Positions 26,698 to 37,979 are shown, numbered from the stretch's first letter. The stretch: 64,000 nt of DNA from Zhongshania aliphaticivorans (GCF_001586255.1 NZ_CP014544.1:475001-539000), one strand, 5' to 3'. The notes: generated by a model not told the origin, from the sequence alone. Translations and numbers: made by a program.

Positions 26698-27315
26698 ATG
26701 GAATTAAGTATTGCGAAACCCGGTAACGGGGCAGCGGGGACAGTTCAGGTATCTGATGTCACCTTTGCACGCGAGTTTAACGAAGATCTGGTGCACCAAG
26801 TAGTAGTGGCTTATATGGCCGGTGCGCGTCAGGGTACTCGTGCTCAAAAGACACGTTCTGATGTTCGTGGTGGCGGTAAGAAGCCTTGGCGTCAAAAAGG
26901 TACTGGCCGTGCACGTGCTGGTACAATCCGTTCGCCAATTTGGCGTGGGGGCGGCGTGACATTTGCTGCGCGTCCACAGGATCATACTCAAAAAGTAAAC
27001 CGTAAAATGTATCGTGCCGCGCTTTGCACGATTCTGTCTGAGTTGGCTCGTCAGGAGCGCTTGGTTGTGGTTGAAGAATTTGCACTTGAGTCACCTAAAA
27101 CGAAGCTGCTGGTTAAGTCGCTTGGTGAGTACGGTCTTGAAGGTGCCTTGGTTGTGACAGAAGAAGTGAACGGCAATTTGTATCTTGCTGCGCGCAATCT
27201 GCACAATGTTGATGTTCGCGATGTAAGTGGTGTTGACCCAGTAAGCCTGATTGGCTACGACAAAGTGGTTATCACTGTTGCTGCATTGAAAAAGTTTGAG
27301 GAGCTGTTGGGATGA
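26698..27315 (+). CDS. rplD: 50S ribosomal protein L4
   Basis: Lines the exit tunnel through an extended loop ([19 protein letters not shown]) and is the repressor of the S10 operon in enterobacteria. 205 residues, with a globular domain ending [19 protein letters not shown]. Its stop overlaps the rplW start by four bases (ATGA), so the two are translationally coupled. Confidence 0.97.
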   Translation: MELSIAKPGNGAAGTVQVSDVTFAREFNEDLVHQVVVAYMAGARQGTRAQKTRSDVRGGGKKPWRQKGTGRARAGTIRSPIWRGGGVTFAARPQDHTQKVNRKMYRAALCTILSELARQERLVVVEEFALESPKTKLLVKSLGEYGLEGALVVTEEVNGNLYLAARNLHNVDVRDVSGVDPVSLIGYDKVVITVAALKKFEELLG

Positions 27316-27608
27316 ATAAAGAGCGCATCTATAAGGTACTGCTCGGCCCGCACGTTTCTGAAAAAAGTGCAGCGAGCACAGAGCTTAATAATCAGGTAGT
27401 TTTTCGGGTGCTGCCGAATGCTAACAAACTGGAAATTAAGAAAGCGGTAGAAATGCTTTTTAAAGTCAGTGTGTTGGATGTTCGTACAGTGAACGTAAAA
27501 GGTAAGGTTAAGCGTAATCGTTTTGGTTTGAGCAAAAAGTCAAGCTGGAAGAAAGCGTATGTAAGCCTTGCGCAGGGTCAAGACATTGACTTTGCGGTCG
27601 CTGAATAA
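27312..27608 (+). CDS. rplW: 50S ribosomal protein L23
   Basis: Sits at the tunnel exit and is the docking site for trigger factor and SRP. 98 residues, starting [34 protein letters not shown] and the [11 protein letters not shown] loop are canonical. It overlaps rplD by 4 bp and precedes rplB by 17 bp. Confidence 0.97.
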   Translation: MNKERIYKVLLGPHVSEKSAASTELNNQVVFRVLPNANKLEIKKAVEMLFKVSVLDVRTVNVKGKVKRNRFGLSKKSSWKKAYVSLAQGQDIDFAVAE

Positions 27609-27625
27609 GTCTGGAGTTTAGTCAA

Positions 27626-28450
27626 ATGGCAATTGTAAAAAGTAAACCGACTTCTCCCGGCCGTCGCTTTGTTGTTCGGGTTGTAAACCCGGATCTACAC
27701 AAAGGTGCACCGCACAAGCCACTGCTTGAGAGTCAGTCGCGCAATGGCGGCCGTAATAATAACGGTCGTATCACCACTCGTCACGTTGGTGGTGGTCATA
27801 AGCAGCATTATCGCTTGGTAGATTTTAAGCGTAATAAGGACGGTATTCCTGCACGCGTCGAGCGTTTAGAGTATGATCCTAACCGCACCGCATTCATTGC
27901 TCTTGTGATGTATGCCGACGGTGAGCGTCGTTACATTATTGCGCCAAAAGGTGTTTCGGCTGGAGATCAAATTATCTCTGGTGAGGCGTCGCCAATTAAG
28001 GCTGGTAATACTCTGCCTATTCGCAACATCCCTCTGGGAAGCACAGTTCACTGTGTTGAGATGAAGCCTGGTAAAGGTGCGCAGATCGCGCGCAGTGCCG
28101 GTACTTCTGCTCAGTTGGTTGCTCGTGAAGGTCAGTACGCGACGATTCGTCTGCGTAGTGGTGAAACGCGCAAGATATTATCAGAGTGCAAAGCAACATT
28201 GGGTGAAGTATCCAACAGCGAGCACAGCTTGCGTAAGTTGGGTAAGGCCGGTGCCTCGCGTTGGCGTGGTGTTCGTCCTACCGTTCGCGGTGTGGCGATG
28301 AACCCGGTAGATCACCCACATGGTGGTGGTGAAGGTCGTACTTCTGGTGGTCGTCACCCTGTATCTCCTTGGGGTATGCCGACCAAAGGGTATAAGACCC
28401 GTAAAAATAAGCGTACAGACAAACTAATTGTACGTCGTCGCGATAAATAA
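27626..28450 (+). CDS. rplB: 50S ribosomal protein L2
   Basis: Highly conserved protein needed for subunit association and near the peptidyl-transferase centre. 274 residues. The conserved [14 protein letters not shown] includes the essential histidine region, and [22 protein letters not shown] the N-terminal RNA-binding part. ATG follows TCTGGAG. Confidence 0.98.
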   Translation: MAIVKSKPTSPGRRFVVRVVNPDLHKGAPHKPLLESQSRNGGRNNNGRITTRHVGGGHKQHYRLVDFKRNKDGIPARVERLEYDPNRTAFIALVMYADGERRYIIAPKGVSAGDQIISGEASPIKAGNTLPIRNIPLGSTVHCVEMKPGKGAQIARSAGTSAQLVAREGQYATIRLRSGETRKILSECKATLGEVSNSEHSLRKLGKAGASRWRGVRPTVRGVAMNPVDHPHGGGEGRTSGGRHPVSPWGMPTKGYKTRKNKRTDKLIVRRRDK

Positions 28451-28487
28451 TCGATCAGACGTCAATTAGAGTAAAGAGGATTAGCTT

Positions 28488-28763
28488 GTGCCACGTTCAT
28501 TAAAGAAAGGTCCGTTTGTCGATCTTCATTTGTTGAAGAAGGTTGAAGTAGCGGTAGAAAAAAACGATCGTCGCCCCATTAAAACGTGGTCGCGTCGCTC
28601 CATGATTCTGCCTGAAATGGTGGCTCTGACAATCGCTGTTCATAACGGTCGTCAGCATGTCCCGGTTATTATTTCCGAAGACATGGTTGGTCACAAATTG
28701 GGTGAATTTGCCGCGACTAGGACCTATAAGGGTCACGTGGCCGATAAAAAGGCCAAGCGTTAA
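28488..28763 (+). CDS. rpsS: 30S ribosomal protein S19
   Basis: 30S head protein near the A site and the B1 bridge. 91 residues, with a GTG start after AGAGGA giving [38 protein letters not shown] and [13 protein letters not shown] are canonical. It is 37 bp from rplB and 25 bp from rplV. Confidence 0.97.
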   Translation: MPRSLKKGPFVDLHLLKKVEVAVEKNDRRPIKTWSRRSMILPEMVALTIAVHNGRQHVPVIISEDMVGHKLGEFAATRTYKGHVADKKAKR

Positions 28764-28788
28764 GCTTGGGCCGGGAGAGGCTTTTAAG

Positions 28789-29127
28789 ATGGAAGTAGCA
28801 GCACGTTTAAAAGGCGCACGAATCTCTGCCCAAAAGGCGCGTTTGGTTGCTGACCAAATTCGCGGAAAGGGTGTAGAAGAGTCGCTAGATCTGCTGACGT
28901 TCAGCTCCAAGAAAGCGGCGAGCATTATTAAGAAAGTGCTCAACTCCGCAATCGCCAATGCTGAGCACAATGAAGGCGCAGATGTTGACGAATTGAAAGT
29001 TTCGACAATCTTTGTAGATGAAGGTACGACGATGAAACGTCTTCGTCCTCGGGCAAAGGGTCGTGCGGACCGTATTCTGAAAAGATCTTGTCACATCACG
29101 ATTAAAGTCGCAGACGGCGAAGGCTAG
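28789..29127 (+). CDS. rplV: 50S ribosomal protein L22
   Basis: Binds 23S domains and extends a hairpin into the exit tunnel, at the macrolide site. ATG at 28789 with GGGAGAGG upstream yields 112 residues ([20 protein letters not shown]); a longer frame back into rpsS is spurious. The C-terminal hairpin [20 protein letters not shown] is intact. Confidence 0.96.
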   Translation: MEVAARLKGARISAQKARLVADQIRGKGVEESLDLLTFSSKKAASIIKKVLNSAIANAEHNEGADVDELKVSTIFVDEGTTMKRLRPRAKGRADRILKRSCHITIKVADGEG

Positions 29128-29141
29128 GTAGGAGAGACCAC

Positions 29142-29816
29142 ATGGGTCAGAAAGTACACCCGACCGGCATCCGGCTGGGAATCGTAAAAGAACATAATTC
29201 CGTTTGGTACGCGAGTGGCAAAAACTACGCCGCGCACCTAGTAATGGATTTGGAAGTACGTGAGTTGCTTGAGAAAAAGCTCTCTCACGCTTCAGTAAGC
29301 CGTATTGTTATTGAGCGTCCGGCGCAAACTGCACGCATCACGATTCACACAGCGCGCCCCGGTATCGTTATCGGTAAAAAGGGTGAGGATGTCGACAAGC
29401 TTCGTAAAGAGCTGTCAGTGAAGATGGGTGTGCCAGTTCATATCAACATCGAAGAGATCCGCAAGCCGGATATGGAAGCGAAGTTGGTAGCCATGAACGT
29501 CGCTCAGCAGCTTGAACGCCGTGTTATGTTCCGTCGCGCTATGAAGCGTGTGGTACAGAATGCGATGCGCCAAGGTGCAGAAGGCATTAAGGTACAAGTT
29601 AGTGGGCGTGTCGGTGGTGCAGAAATTGCTCGTACTGAGTGGTATCGCGAAGGCCGTGTGCCCTTGCACACACTCCGTGCTGATATTGACTACGCGACAC
29701 ACGAAGCGGCTACGACCTACGGCATCATTGGTGTCAAAGTCTGGATCTTTAAGGGAGAAATCCTGGGAACCAGAAAAGAAGCGGTCGAAGCTAAGGCTAA
29801 GAAAGGTTCAGAGTAA
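29142..29816 (+). CDS. rpsC: 30S ribosomal protein S3
   Basis: 30S mRNA entry-tunnel protein with helicase-like function. 224 residues; the N-terminal KH domain contains [18 protein letters not shown], followed by the C-terminal S3 domain with [19 protein letters not shown]. It starts [14 protein letters not shown]. Lies 14 bp after rplV and 11 bp before rplP. Confidence 0.98.
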   Translation: MGQKVHPTGIRLGIVKEHNSVWYASGKNYAAHLVMDLEVRELLEKKLSHASVSRIVIERPAQTARITIHTARPGIVIGKKGEDVDKLRKELSVKMGVPVHINIEEIRKPDMEAKLVAMNVAQQLERRVMFRRAMKRVVQNAMRQGAEGIKVQVSGRVGGAEIARTEWYREGRVPLHTLRADIDYATHEAATTYGIIGVKVWIFKGEILGTRKEAVEAKAKKGSE

Positions 29817-29827
29817 GGGTTACGCAA

Positions 29828-30241
29828 ATGTTACAGCCGAAGCGCACAAAGTTTCGCAAGCAACACAAAGGACGCAACCGTGGTCTGGCAGAACGCGGTA
29901 GCCGGGTCAGCTTTGGCGAGTTTGGCCTTAAAGCAGTCGGTCGCGGCCGTATTACAGCACGCCAGATTGAAGCGGCACGTCGAGCAATGACGCGTCACAT
30001 CAAGCGTGGTGGAAAAATCTGGATTCGTGTTTTCCCAGATAAGCCAATTACCGAAAAGCCTCTGGAAGTTCGTCAGGGTAAAGGTAAGGGTAATGTTGAA
30101 TACTGGGTCGCACAGATTCAGCCGGGCAAGGTCTTGTACGAAGTGGAAGGCGTGTCTGAAGAATTAGCGCGTGAAGCATTCGCCTTGGCGTCAGCAAAGA
30201 TTCCTGTGCCGACCGCATTTGTTAGACGGGTGGTGATGTGA
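29828..30241 (+). CDS. rplP: 50S ribosomal protein L16
   Basis: Late-assembling protein positioned at the A-site tRNA elbow. 137 residues, starting [17 protein letters not shown]. It includes [21 protein letters not shown] and the arginine-rich region hydroxylated by RoxA in relatives. The stop TGA shares one base with the rpmC ATG. Confidence 0.98.
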   Translation: MLQPKRTKFRKQHKGRNRGLAERGSRVSFGEFGLKAVGRGRITARQIEAARRAMTRHIKRGGKIWIRVFPDKPITEKPLEVRQGKGKGNVEYWVAQIQPGKVLYEVEGVSEELAREAFALASAKIPVPTAFVRRVVM

Positions 30242-30432
30242 TGAATGCTTTAGAGTTACGCGATAAATCAGTTGAAGATCTTAATGCCCAACTGTTGCAG
30301 CTGCTTGAAGATCAGTTCAAGCTTCGCATGCAAAAGAGTACCGGCCAGTTAGCGCAAACGCATTTGCTGAAGAAAACTCGTCAGGAAATCGCACGCGTTA
30401 AAACTGTGCTCCAGGAAAAGGCAGGTAACTAA
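30241..30432 (+). CDS. rpmC: 50S ribosomal protein L29
   Basis: Small helical protein at the tunnel exit next to L23. ATG 30241 gives 63 residues ([18 protein letters not shown]), the same length as E. coli L29; a GTG one codon earlier is possible. It contains [21 protein letters not shown]. The start overlaps the rplP stop by one base, so re-initiation is likely. Confidence 0.95.
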   Translation: MNALELRDKSVEDLNAQLLQLLEDQFKLRMQKSTGQLAQTHLLKKTRQEIARVKTVLQEKAGN

Positions 30433-30434
30433 AA

Positions 30435-30701
30435 ATGTCAGAAGTAGCAAAAAGTGCTCGTACAGCCACCGGTAAAGTGGTCAGTGACAAGATGGATAAA
30501 ACCATCACAGTACTGATTGAGCGTCGGGTAAAGCACCCGATGTACGGTAAGTACATAACGCGCTCATCTAAAGTTCACGCTCATGATGAAAATAATGAGT
30601 GCAAAATTGGTGATGTAGTGACAGTTTGCGAAACGCGTCCAGTGTCCAAGTTAAAAACTTGGGCTTTGTTGAGCGTAGATGTAACGGCTACCCAGGTTTA
30701 A
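30435..30701 (+). CDS. rpsQ: 30S ribosomal protein S17
   Basis: Primary 16S-binding protein of the OB fold. 88 residues with [28 protein letters not shown] and [14 protein letters not shown]. It starts 2 bp after rpmC and is the last gene of the S10 operon; 59 bp separates it from rplN. Confidence 0.97.
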   Translation: MSEVAKSARTATGKVVSDKMDKTITVLIERRVKHPMYGKYITRSSKVHAHDENNECKIGDVVTVCETRPVSKLKTWALLSVDVTATQV

Positions 30702-30760
30702 TTTGGCCGGCGGCCTGTGTGCAATCGCTTGATGCACTGTTGACTGGTTTGGAGTAAGAA

Positions 30761-31129
30761 ATGATTCAAACAGAAAGCTATTTGGAAGTTGCAGATAACA
30801 GTGGCGCACGTCGCGTTATGTGCATCAAGGTGCTTGGCGGCTCTCATCGTCGCTATGCACGAGTCGGTGATCTGATCAAAGTCACAGTCAAAGAGGCTAT
30901 CCCTCGTGGCAAAGTGAAAAAAGGTCAGGTAATGACAGCTGTTGTAGTTCGTACTAAGAAAGGTGTTCGTCGTCCAGACGGTTCGCTGATCAAGTTTGAC
31001 GATAACGCTGCAGTGTTGCTAAACAATAACAACGCACCTATTGGTACCCGTATTTTTGGGCCAGTAACGCGTGAATTGCGTGGCGAGAAGTTCATGAAGA
31101 TAATCTCTTTGGCACCGGAAGTACTGTAG
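30761..31129 (+). CDS. rplN: 50S ribosomal protein L14
   Basis: Forms an intersubunit bridge with 16S helix 44. 122 residues, starting [45 protein letters not shown] is canonical. First gene of the spc operon; the upstream 59 bp could contain a promoter but none is clear. Confidence 0.98.
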   Translation: MIQTESYLEVADNSGARRVMCIKVLGGSHRRYARVGDLIKVTVKEAIPRGKVKKGQVMTAVVVRTKKGVRRPDGSLIKFDDNAAVLLNNNNAPIGTRIFGPVTRELRGEKFMKIISLAPEVL

Positions 31130-31162
31130 TTCCAGGTGTGGAGAGAAGGCTGAGGTCAGGTT

Positions 31163-31480
31163 ATGCGTAAGATTAAGCGTGAAGACGAAGTTATCGTCTT
31201 AACCGGGAAAGACAAAGGTAAGCGCGGTGTTGTCCAGAAAGTTTTGGCCGACAACAAGTTACTGGTCTCCGGCATCAATATGATGAAGAAACACCAGCGT
31301 CCAAACCCGCAATTGGGAGTGGCCGGTGGTATCGTTGAGAAAGAAGCGGCGATCCAGGTTTCTAATGTTGCTATTTATAACCCGTCTACCAAGCAGGCGG
31401 ATCGCGTGGGCTTTAAGGTGGCCGAAGACGGCAGCAAGACCCGTATTTTTAAATCAAGCGGCGAAGCGATCAACGCGTAG
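31163..31480 (+). CDS. rplX: 50S ribosomal protein L24
   Basis: Assembly initiator with a KOW motif ([21 protein letters not shown], about residues 8-28). 105 residues. [24 protein letters not shown] is typical. Start ATG, 33 bp after rplN. Confidence 0.97.
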   Translation: MRKIKREDEVIVLTGKDKGKRGVVQKVLADNKLLVSGINMMKKHQRPNPQLGVAGGIVEKEAAIQVSNVAIYNPSTKQADRVGFKVAEDGSKTRIFKSSGEAINA

Positions 31481-31493
31481 GGGTTATTGAAAA

Positions 31494-32033
31494 ATGGCAC
31501 GATTAGGTGAACTTTACCAAACTGAGTTAAAGGCAAAGCTGATTGAAGAGCTGGCTTTGGCTAACCCTATGGAAGTTCCGCGCATTACCAAGATCACCCT
31601 GAACATGGGTGTAGGTGAAGCGGCTGGAGACAAAAAGGTTCTTGAGGCAGCACTGTCCGATCTGACAAAGATTGCAGGTCAGAAGCCAGTGGTGACCAAG
31701 GCGCGCAAATCAATCGCAGGTTTTAAAATCCGTGATGGTTGGCCAATTGGCTGCAAAGTAACTCTGCGCGGCGAAAACATGTATGAATTTCTGGATCGCC
31801 TAGTCAGTATCGCTATTCCTCGCGTACGTGACTTCCGCGGTATCAGCCCGAAATCATTCGACGGTCGCGGTAACTTCGCGATGGGCGTAACGGAACAGAT
31901 TATTTTTCCGGAAATTGATTACGATAAAATTGATACACTACGCGGTATGGATATTACGATCACGACTACTGCTCGTAATGACGACGAAGGTCGCGCGCTT
32001 TTAAAGGCGTTTAACTTTCCGTTTAAAGGTTAA
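31494..32033 (+). CDS. rplE: 50S ribosomal protein L5
   Basis: 5S-rRNA-binding protein contacting P-site tRNA. 179 residues; [11 protein letters not shown] and [24 protein letters not shown] are canonical. It starts 13 bp after rplX and ends 14 bp before rpsN. Confidence 0.98.
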   Translation: MARLGELYQTELKAKLIEELALANPMEVPRITKITLNMGVGEAAGDKKVLEAALSDLTKIAGQKPVVTKARKSIAGFKIRDGWPIGCKVTLRGENMYEFLDRLVSIAIPRVRDFRGISPKSFDGRGNFAMGVTEQIIFPEIDYDKIDTLRGMDITITTTARNDDEGRALLKAFNFPFKG

Positions 32034-32047
32034 GGGGTTCAGGGGAC

Positions 32048-32353
32048 ATGGCAAAGCAGTCAATGAAAGCGCGCGAATTGAAACGTGCCCAAACTGTCGA
32101 AAAATTCGCTGCAAAGCGCGCTGAGCTTAAAGCGATTTTCGCCAGCGTAAATTCTAGCGATGAAGAAAAGTGGGATGCGCAGGTTAAGCTGCAAAAGCTT
32201 CCGCGTGATGCAAGTCCATCACGTCAGCGTCGTCGTTGTCAGATCACGGGTCGTCCGCACGGTGTATACCGCAAGTTCGGTCTTTGCCGTAACCAGCTTC
32301 GTCAAGCCGCTATGCGCGGTGATGTCCCCGGCTTAGTTAAGGCTAGCTGGTAA
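32048..32353 (+). CDS. rpsN: 30S ribosomal protein S14, zinc-independent type
   Basis: 30S head protein. 101 residues, the long form without the zinc-binding CXXC pairs; [22 protein letters not shown] is the conserved C-terminal core. The starting [13 protein letters not shown] matches the family. The next gene, rpsH, is 55 bp away. Confidence 0.97.
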   Translation: MAKQSMKARELKRAQTVEKFAAKRAELKAIFASVNSSDEEKWDAQVKLQKLPRDASPSRQRRRCQITGRPHGVYRKFGLCRNQLRQAAMRGDVPGLVKASW

Positions 32354-32408
32354 TAGTGGGAATTTTGCTGTCGCTGGCTATGGCCGCGGCGTTTAATGGG
32401 AGCAAAAC

Positions 32409-32804
32409 ATGAGCATGCAAGATCCTTTAGCGGATATGCTTACACGTATCCGCAACGCTCAGATGGCAGGTAAAACTGCTGTTCAGATGCCTTCTTCAAA
32501 ACTTAAGGTATCGGTTGCAAAGGTACTGGAAGACGAAGGTTATATCGCTAGTTCGCGCGTTGAAGCCGATGGTGGCAAAGCGCAGCTGACAGTTGAGTTG
32601 AAGTACTATCAGGGTAAGCCGGTAATCGCTGAGATTCATCGGGTAAGCCGTCCAGGTCTGCGCGCTTACGCTGGTAAAGACGAATTGCCATCAGTGCGTG
32701 CCGGTTTGGGCATCGCGATTGTATCTACCAGTAATGGTGTGATGACTGATCGTGCAGCGCGAGCGGCCGGTGTGGGCGGCGAAGTGCTTTGCACTGTTTT
32801 CTAA
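32409..32804 (+). CDS. rpsH: 30S ribosomal protein S8
   Basis: Central 16S-binding protein and, in E. coli, repressor of the spc operon through a site near rplE. 131 residues; [18 protein letters not shown] matches the family start, and a second ATG two codons later is possible. The C terminus [19 protein letters not shown] is canonical. Confidence 0.97.
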   Translation: MSMQDPLADMLTRIRNAQMAGKTAVQMPSSKLKVSVAKVLEDEGYIASSRVEADGGKAQLTVELKYYQGKPVIAEIHRVSRPGLRAYAGKDELPSVRAGLGIAIVSTSNGVMTDRAARAAGVGGEVLCTVF

Positions 32805-32829
32805 CGCGACAGTTTAAAGAGTTCTTAAC

Positions 32830-33363
32830 ATGTCAAGAGTAGCGAAAAGTCCAGTGACTATCCCCGCAGGGGTTGAAGTCAAGCTCGACGCCAGCAGCAT
32901 CGCAGTCAAAGGTAAAAAGGGTAGCTTAGTGCTGCCTTTGCACCAGTCTGTTGAAGTGAAGCAAGAAGACGGGCGTTTAGTATTCTCAGCGCGTGAAGGC
33001 GCGAAAAACGGTTGGGCGATGGCGGGTACTACTCGTTCATTGACTAACAATATGTGTGTTGGTGTTAGCGAAGGATTTCAGCGTAAGTTGATCCTAAACG
33101 GCGTTGGTTACCGTGCTAAGGCCACTGGTAATAGCATTAATTTGGTGTTGGGTTTTTCTCACCCCATTGATTATGCGTTACCAGAAGGCGTAACAGTCGA
33201 TACCCCGACTCAGACAGAGATTGTCTTGAGTGGTACTGACAAGCAAATACTGGGTAAGGTAGCGGCCGAGATCCGCGCGTTCCGTCCACCAGAGCCTTAT
33301 AAAGGTAAGGGTGTTCGCTACGCAGACGAAAACGTCCGTCGTAAAGAAGCGAAGAAAAAGTAA
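32830..33363 (+). CDS. rplF: 50S ribosomal protein L6
   Basis: Near the sarcin-ricin loop; two repeated domains. 177 residues, starting [17 protein letters not shown], with the C-terminal signature [26 protein letters not shown]. 10 bp from rplR. Confidence 0.97.
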   Translation: MSRVAKSPVTIPAGVEVKLDASSIAVKGKKGSLVLPLHQSVEVKQEDGRLVFSAREGAKNGWAMAGTTRSLTNNMCVGVSEGFQRKLILNGVGYRAKATGNSINLVLGFSHPIDYALPEGVTVDTPTQTEIVLSGTDKQILGKVAAEIRAFRPPEPYKGKGVRYADENVRRKEAKKK

Positions 33364-33373
33364 AGGCTAGGTT

Positions 33374-33724
33374 ATGAGCGATAAGAAAGTATCAAGATTA
33401 CGTCGTGCCCGCCGTGCTCGCTTTAAAATGCGTGAGCTCCGCGCCGTACGTCTTAGCATTCACCGCACACCGCGTCATATGTATGCTCAGCTTATAGCTG
33501 CTACAGGTGATGTCGTGTTGGCGAGTGCCTCTACACTAGATAAAGAGTTGCGTGCTGGTGCGACTGGTAATGTTGCTGCAGCCGCTAGTGTGGGCAAGTT
33601 GATCGCCGACCGCGCGAAAGCCGCAGGCGTGACAAAGGTCGCCTTTGACCGCAGTGGATTTAAATTCCACGGCCGTGTCAAGGCGCTGGCAGATGCTGCC
33701 CGTGAAGGTGGTTTGGAATTCTAA
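33374..33724 (+). CDS. rplR: 50S ribosomal protein L18
   Basis: Binds 5S rRNA with L5. 116 residues, starting [21 protein letters not shown], and ending with the conserved [21 protein letters not shown]. The basic N-terminal tail is intact. 11 bp from rpsE. Confidence 0.97.
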   Translation: MSDKKVSRLRRARRARFKMRELRAVRLSIHRTPRHMYAQLIAATGDVVLASASTLDKELRAGATGNVAAAASVGKLIADRAKAAGVTKVAFDRSGFKFHGRVKALADAAREGGLEF

Positions 33725-33735
33725 GGTTTTAGGCG

Positions 33736-34248
33736 ATGGCGTATAACGATCAGAAAGACAAAGCGAACACTGAAGGCTTGCAAGAGAAATTAGTGCAGGT
33801 AAACCGTGTTGCCAAGGTGGTCAAGGGTGGCCGTATTTTCAGCTTCACTGCTCTAACTGTAGTTGGTGATGGCAATGGTAAAGTCGGCTTTGGCCGCGGC
33901 AAGGCGCGTGAAGTGCCGGTCGCTATCCAAAAGGCGATGGAAGCTGCCCGCCGTAATATGGTCCAGGTAGACGTAAAGGGTGATACCATCCAATACGCTG
34001 TCAAAGGCCGTCACGGTGCCTCCAAGGTTTACATGCAGCCTGCATCTGAAGGTACTGGTGTTATTGCCGGTGGTGCAATGCGCTCGGTGCTTGAAATTGC
34101 CGGCATTCATAACGTACTGGCCAAGTGCTACGGTTCGACAAACCCGGTAAACGTGGTTCGTGCAACTGTTAAGGCATTGGTAAGCGTTTCTTCACCAGAA
34201 GAGGTCGCAACTAAACGCGGCAAGACTGTTGAAGAGATCTTGGGCTAA
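33736..34248 (+). CDS. rpsE: 30S ribosomal protein S5
   Basis: Near the decoding site and the mRNA entry channel. 170 residues with the dsRBD-like N-terminal domain ([25 protein letters not shown]) and a C-terminal domain containing [20 protein letters not shown]. The loop changed in spectinomycin-resistant and ram mutants looks wild type. 19 bp from rpmD. Confidence 0.98.
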   Translation: MAYNDQKDKANTEGLQEKLVQVNRVAKVVKGGRIFSFTALTVVGDGNGKVGFGRGKAREVPVAIQKAMEAARRNMVQVDVKGDTIQYAVKGRHGASKVYMQPASEGTGVIAGGAMRSVLEIAGIHNVLAKCYGSTNPVNVVRATVKALVSVSSPEEVATKRGKTVEEILG

Positions 34249-34267
34249 GAAATAGGCAGGATTTGCA

Positions 34268-34444
34268 ATGAGCAAGATTAAAGTCACACTAGTTCGTTCT
34301 GTTACAGGACGGCTAAAGTCGCACAAGGCCTGCGTCGCTGGTCTTGGCTTGCGTCGTATTCGCCACACTGTTGAAGTGGAAGACACTCCATCAGTGCGCG
34401 GTATGATCAATAAGGTCAACTATTTAGTACGTGTTGAGGGATAA
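34268..34444 (+). CDS. rpmD: 50S ribosomal protein L30
   Basis: A small gene of 58 residues, [19 protein letters not shown] to [11 protein letters not shown], between rpsE and rplO. The core [21 protein letters not shown] is the L30 signature. Start ATG after GGCAGGATTTGCA; the stop lies 3 bp before the rplO start. Confidence 0.97.
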   Translation: MSKIKVTLVRSVTGRLKSHKACVAGLGLRRIRHTVEVEDTPSVRGMINKVNYLVRVEG

Positions 34445-34447
34445 GTG

Positions 34448-34891
34448 ATGAGCGATATGCGTTTAAACACGCTGAGCCCGGCTCCCGGTCGAGTTAAAGA
34501 TAGTAAACGGGTAGGTCGTGGTATCGGTAGTGGCTTGGGTAAAACCGCAGGTCGTGGTCACAAAGGTTTAAAGTCGCGTTCAGGCGGTAGTGTACGTCCT
34601 GGTTTCGAAGGCGGTCAGATGCCTTTGCAAAAGCGTCTGCCGAAGTATGGTTTTACTTCGCGCCTGTCACGCGTGACTGCACAAATTCGCACCGCTGAGC
34701 TCGCAGCAGCTGGTGATGGCGTGATTGATCTTGATGCCTTGAAGCGTGCTGACTTAGTCGGTCGCAATATTGAGCGTGCAAAGATCTTTCTGTCCGGTGA
34801 TCTGAACAAGGCAGTTACTGTAAAAGGTTTGGCAGTAACAAAAGGCGCGCGCGAAGCTATTGAAAAAGCGGGCGGCAAAGTCGAGGAATAA
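34448..34891 (+). CDS. rplO: 50S ribosomal protein L15
   Basis: Late-assembling protein threading through 23S. ATG 34448 has GAGGG seven bases upstream and gives 147 residues ([14 protein letters not shown]); GTG 34445 and ATG 34457 are alternatives. [20 protein letters not shown] and [18 protein letters not shown] are canonical. 12 bp before secY. Confidence 0.96.
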   Translation: MSDMRLNTLSPAPGRVKDSKRVGRGIGSGLGKTAGRGHKGLKSRSGGSVRPGFEGGQMPLQKRLPKYGFTSRLSRVTAQIRTAELAAAGDGVIDLDALKRADLVGRNIERAKIFLSGDLNKAVTVKGLAVTKGAREAIEKAGGKVEE

Positions 34892-34903
34892 GGCGAGATC
34901 CCC

Positions 34904-36232
34904 ATGGCGAAATCCAGTCCATTATCAGCTGGAAGTCAATCCGGAGTAGGCGAGCTGATGGCTCGCCTTCGTTTTCTACTGCTAGCGATAATTGTTTATC
35001 GCATCGGTACTCACATTCCGGTACCGGGCATTAACCCGGATCAACTCGCCGCGCTGTTTAATCAGAATCAGGGCACGGTACTTGGTTTGTTTAATATGTT
35101 CTCGGGCGGTGCCTTGGAGCGTATGAGTATATTGGCGTTGGGTATCATGCCGTACATCTCTGCATCGATCATTATGCAGCTGATGTCGGCGGTGAGTCCT
35201 CAGCTCGAAGCGCTGAAGAAAGAAGGCGAGTCAGGCCGTCGGCAGATCAGTCAGTATACCCGCTACTTAACGGTTGTACTTGCGCTGCTTCAAGCGGTTG
35301 GTATGACGGTAGGTTTGGCTAATCAGGGCTTGGCTTACAGTGCAGATTTCAGTTTTTACTTTGTTGCCGTGGTGTCACTGGTAACAGGTGCGATTTTCAT
35401 GATGTGGCTTGGTGAGCAGTTAACCGAGCGCGGTGTTGGTAACGGCATCTCCATGTTGATCTTCGCAGGCATCGTCGCGGGCTTGCCCTCGGCGGTCGGG
35501 CAATCTCTGGAGCAGGCGCGTCAGGGTGAGCTCAATGTATTAGTGCTGTTGGCGGTGTTAGTGCTGGCGGTAGCGGTGGTGTATTTGGTGGTCTTCATCG
35601 AGCGCGGTCAACGCCGTATTACGGTGAATTACGCCAAGCAGCAGCGCGGTAATAAGATGTATCAGGCGCAGTCTAGCCACTTGCCGATGAAAGTGAATAT
35701 GGCGGGTGTTATACCGGCGATTTTCGCTAGCTCTATTCTATTGTTCCCTGCGTCTATTGCGCAGTGGGTCGGTCAGAGCGGTGAAGGCATGGAATGGTTG
35801 CAAGAGCTCGCTCTGGCAATCGGACCCGGCCAGCCCCTGAATATTATTATGTTTACGGCTTTGATCGTGTTTTTCTGCTTCTTTTATACGGCGTTGATGT
35901 TTAACCCTGATGAAGTCGCAGATAACTTAAAACGCTCAGGCGCATTTTTACCCGGGATTCGTCCTGGTAAGCAAACGGCTAACTACATCGATGGTGTATT
36001 AACCCGATTGACCATGTTCGGCTCGATGTATATTGCTGGCGTGTGTTTGTTACCGCAGTTCTTGGTAGTGATGTGGAATGTGCCGTTTTATCTCGGTGGT
36101 ACATCATTGCTGATCGTAGTGGTGGTAGTGATGGATTTCATGGCGCAGGTTCAATCGCACCTTATGTCTCATCAGTATGACTCGGTCTTGAAAAAGGCCA
36201 ATTTGAAAAATTACGGCGGTGGTGTGCGCTAA
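34904..36232 (+). CDS. secY: preprotein translocase subunit SecY
   Basis: The channel of the Sec translocon in the inner membrane. 442 residues with ten hydrophobic segments. The plug/first-helix region [14 protein letters not shown] and the cytosolic loop [14 protein letters not shown] are recognised. C-terminal residues LKNYGGGVR are cytosolic. It is the penultimate gene of the spc operon, and its partner SecE is encoded at 8908. Confidence 0.98.
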   Translation: MAKSSPLSAGSQSGVGELMARLRFLLLAIIVYRIGTHIPVPGINPDQLAALFNQNQGTVLGLFNMFSGGALERMSILALGIMPYISASIIMQLMSAVSPQLEALKKEGESGRRQISQYTRYLTVVLALLQAVGMTVGLANQGLAYSADFSFYFVAVVSLVTGAIFMMWLGEQLTERGVGNGISMLIFAGIVAGLPSAVGQSLEQARQGELNVLVLLAVLVLAVAVVYLVVFIERGQRRITVNYAKQQRGNKMYQAQSSHLPMKVNMAGVIPAIFASSILLFPASIAQWVGQSGEGMEWLQELALAIGPGQPLNIIMFTALIVFFCFFYTALMFNPDEVADNLKRSGAFLPGIRPGKQTANYIDGVLTRLTMFGSMYIAGVCLLPQFLVVMWNVPFYLGGTSLLIVVVVVMDFMAQVQSHLMSHQYDSVLKKANLKNYGGGVR

Positions 36233-36268
36233 GGCGCACCAACCTGATTGCTAGTTTGGAGTGTCACA

Positions 36269-36385
36269 ATGAAAGTACGCGCATCAGTAAAGACGATCTG
36301 TCGAAACTGTAAAATTGTTCGCCGCAAGGGTGTTGTTCGCGTTATTTGTAGCGTCGAACCTCGTCATAAGCAGCGGCAGGGCTAA
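36269..36385 (+). CDS. rpmJ: 50S ribosomal protein L36
   Basis: A 38-residue zinc-ribbon protein, [20 protein letters not shown] onward, ending PRHKQRQG. The zinc ligands C11, C14, C27 and H32/H33 are present, so it is the zinc-containing (C+) form. Last gene of the spc operon, as in E. coli; 125 bp before rpsM. Confidence 0.97.
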   Translation: MKVRASVKTICRNCKIVRRKGVVRVICSVEPRHKQRQG

Positions 36386-36510
36386 GTAATACGGTTGGGG
36401 TTGATTTACAACCTCAGTACGGGTAGACTACTGCGCCTTTCGTGCGGTGGTTTCCTGTTACCGGTCATTGCTAGGCGTTGGAAGAATTAGGCTTAATTGG
36501 AGTAACCTGA
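36386..36510 (+). promoter_or_regulatory. alpha operon leader
   Basis: The 125-base region before rpsM contains hairpins GGTTG/CAACC near 36397-36411 and CTGCGC/GTGCGG near 36432-36447. In E. coli, S4 binds a pseudoknot in this leader to repress rpsM-rpsK-rpsD-rpoA-rplQ. A corresponding pseudoknot is plausible here but was not traced base by base. Confidence 0.4.
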
Positions 36511-36867
36511 ATGGCTCGTATAGCAGGTGTCAACATACCAGATAACAAGCATGCTGTTATTTCGTTGACCTATATATTTGGCATTGGCCGCACTACTGCT
36601 AAAGCACTGTGTGCCAAAACTACTATCGCTGAAGATGCAAAGATCGGCGATTTATCTGAAGAGCAACTAGATGCGCTTCGCGGCGAGATTGCCAAAATGT
36701 CAGTAGAGGGCGACTTGCGTCGCGCTGTATCTATGAGCATTAAGCGTCTGCTGGATTTGGGCTGCTACCGCGGTCTGCGTCATCGTAAAGGCCTGCCGCT
36801 TCGCGGTCAGCGTACTAAGACTAATGCGCGTACGCGTAAAGGTCCACGTAAGCCGATCCGTAAGTAA
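36511..36867 (+). CDS. rpsM: 30S ribosomal protein S13
   Basis: Top of the 30S head, forming bridges to L5. 118 residues: [19 protein letters not shown] at the start, the helix-hairpin part [10 protein letters not shown] and the basic tail [18 protein letters not shown]. First gene of the alpha operon. Confidence 0.98.
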   Translation: MARIAGVNIPDNKHAVISLTYIFGIGRTTAKALCAKTTIAEDAKIGDLSEEQLDALRGEIAKMSVEGDLRRAVSMSIKRLLDLGCYRGLRHRKGLPLRGQRTKTNARTRKGPRKPIRK

Positions 36868-36939
36868 TTTAAAGGCAGTGATTCCTTTAGTGTAGCTACA
36901 CCACTTGTGTAGTGTTGATATTAGAGATGGAAATAGAAC

Positions 36940-37335
36940 ATGGCCAAACCAGGCAAGCAACAAGCTCCACGGAAAAAGGTCAAAAAGACCGTCGTGGATG
37001 GTGTCGCACATATACATGCGTCATTTAACAATACGATTGTTACTATTACTGATCGTCAGGGTAATGCATTGAGCTGGGCTACGGCCGGCGGCAGTGGTTT
37101 CCGCGGCTCTCGTAAAAGTACACCTTTCGCTGCCCAGGTCGCTGCAGAGCGCGCTGGTAACGCTGCGAAAGATTACGGTTTAAAAAATCTTGATGTGCAA
37201 GTTAAAGGCCCCGGTCCAGGTCGCGAATCTGCGGTCCGCGCGCTGAACAATTGCGGTTACAAGATTACTAACATCACCGACGTGACGCCTATTCCGCACA
37301 ATGGTTGCCGTCCTCCCAAGAAACGTCGCGTTTAA
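36940..37335 (+). CDS. rpsK: 30S ribosomal protein S11
   Basis: Platform protein near the E site. 131 residues; [21 protein letters not shown] and [20 protein letters not shown] are signatures, and the C terminus [13 protein letters not shown] is canonical. 72 bp after rpsM, 23 bp before rpsD. Confidence 0.98.
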   Translation: MAKPGKQQAPRKKVKKTVVDGVAHIHASFNNTIVTITDRQGNALSWATAGGSGFRGSRKSTPFAAQVAAERAGNAAKDYGLKNLDVQVKGPGPGRESAVRALNNCGYKITNITDVTPIPHNGCRPPKKRRV

Positions 37336-37358
37336 TTAACAGTTGAGGAATACAGAAA

Positions 37359-37979
37359 ATGGCTAGATATTTGGGCCCAAGCTGTAAATTATCCAGACGG
37401 GAAGGCACCGACCTGTTCCTGAAGAGTGGCGTACGTCCGCTGGATTCAAAGTGTAAAGCAGAAACTGCACCCGGTATGCACGGTGCACGTCGTGGTCGTC
37501 TATCTGACTACGGTGTTCAGTTGCGTGAAAAGCAAAAAGTACGTCGTATGTACGGTGTTCTTGAAAAGCAATTCCGCGCTTATTATGCAAAAGCTGCTCG
37601 TCGTAAAGGCGCAACTGGTGAGAACCTGCTGCAACTTTTAGAAAGCCGCTTAGACAACGTGGTATACCGCATTGGTTTTGGTTCTACTCGTGCCGAATCT
37701 CGTCAGTTGGTATCGCACAAGTCAGTACTGGTTAATGGCAAAACGGTAAACGTACCGTCTTACCAAGTTCAAGCTGGTGATGTAGTAAGTGTTCGCGAGA
37801 AAGCTAAGGCGCAATTGCGGATTCAGTCTGCGATTACTCTGGCCGCACAGCGCGGTGACTGCGCATGGATCGACATTAACGCCACTAAGATGGAAGGTGT
37901 TTTTAAGAGCGTGCCAGATCGTAGCGACTTGTCTTCAGAGATCAACGAACAATTGATCGTTGAGCTTTACTCGAAGTAA
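37359..37979 (+). CDS. rpsD: 30S ribosomal protein S4
   Basis: Assembly initiator for 16S 5' domain and alpha-operon repressor in E. coli. 206 residues: [19 protein letters not shown] at the start and an S4 RNA-binding domain ([18 protein letters not shown]...). 33 bp before rpoA. Confidence 0.98.
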   Translation: MARYLGPSCKLSRREGTDLFLKSGVRPLDSKCKAETAPGMHGARRGRLSDYGVQLREKQKVRRMYGVLEKQFRAYYAKAARRKGATGENLLQLLESRLDNVVYRIGFGSTRAESRQLVSHKSVLVNGKTVNVPSYQVQAGDVVSVREKAKAQLRIQSAITLAAQRGDCAWIDINATKMEGVFKSVPDRSDLSSEINEQLIVELYSK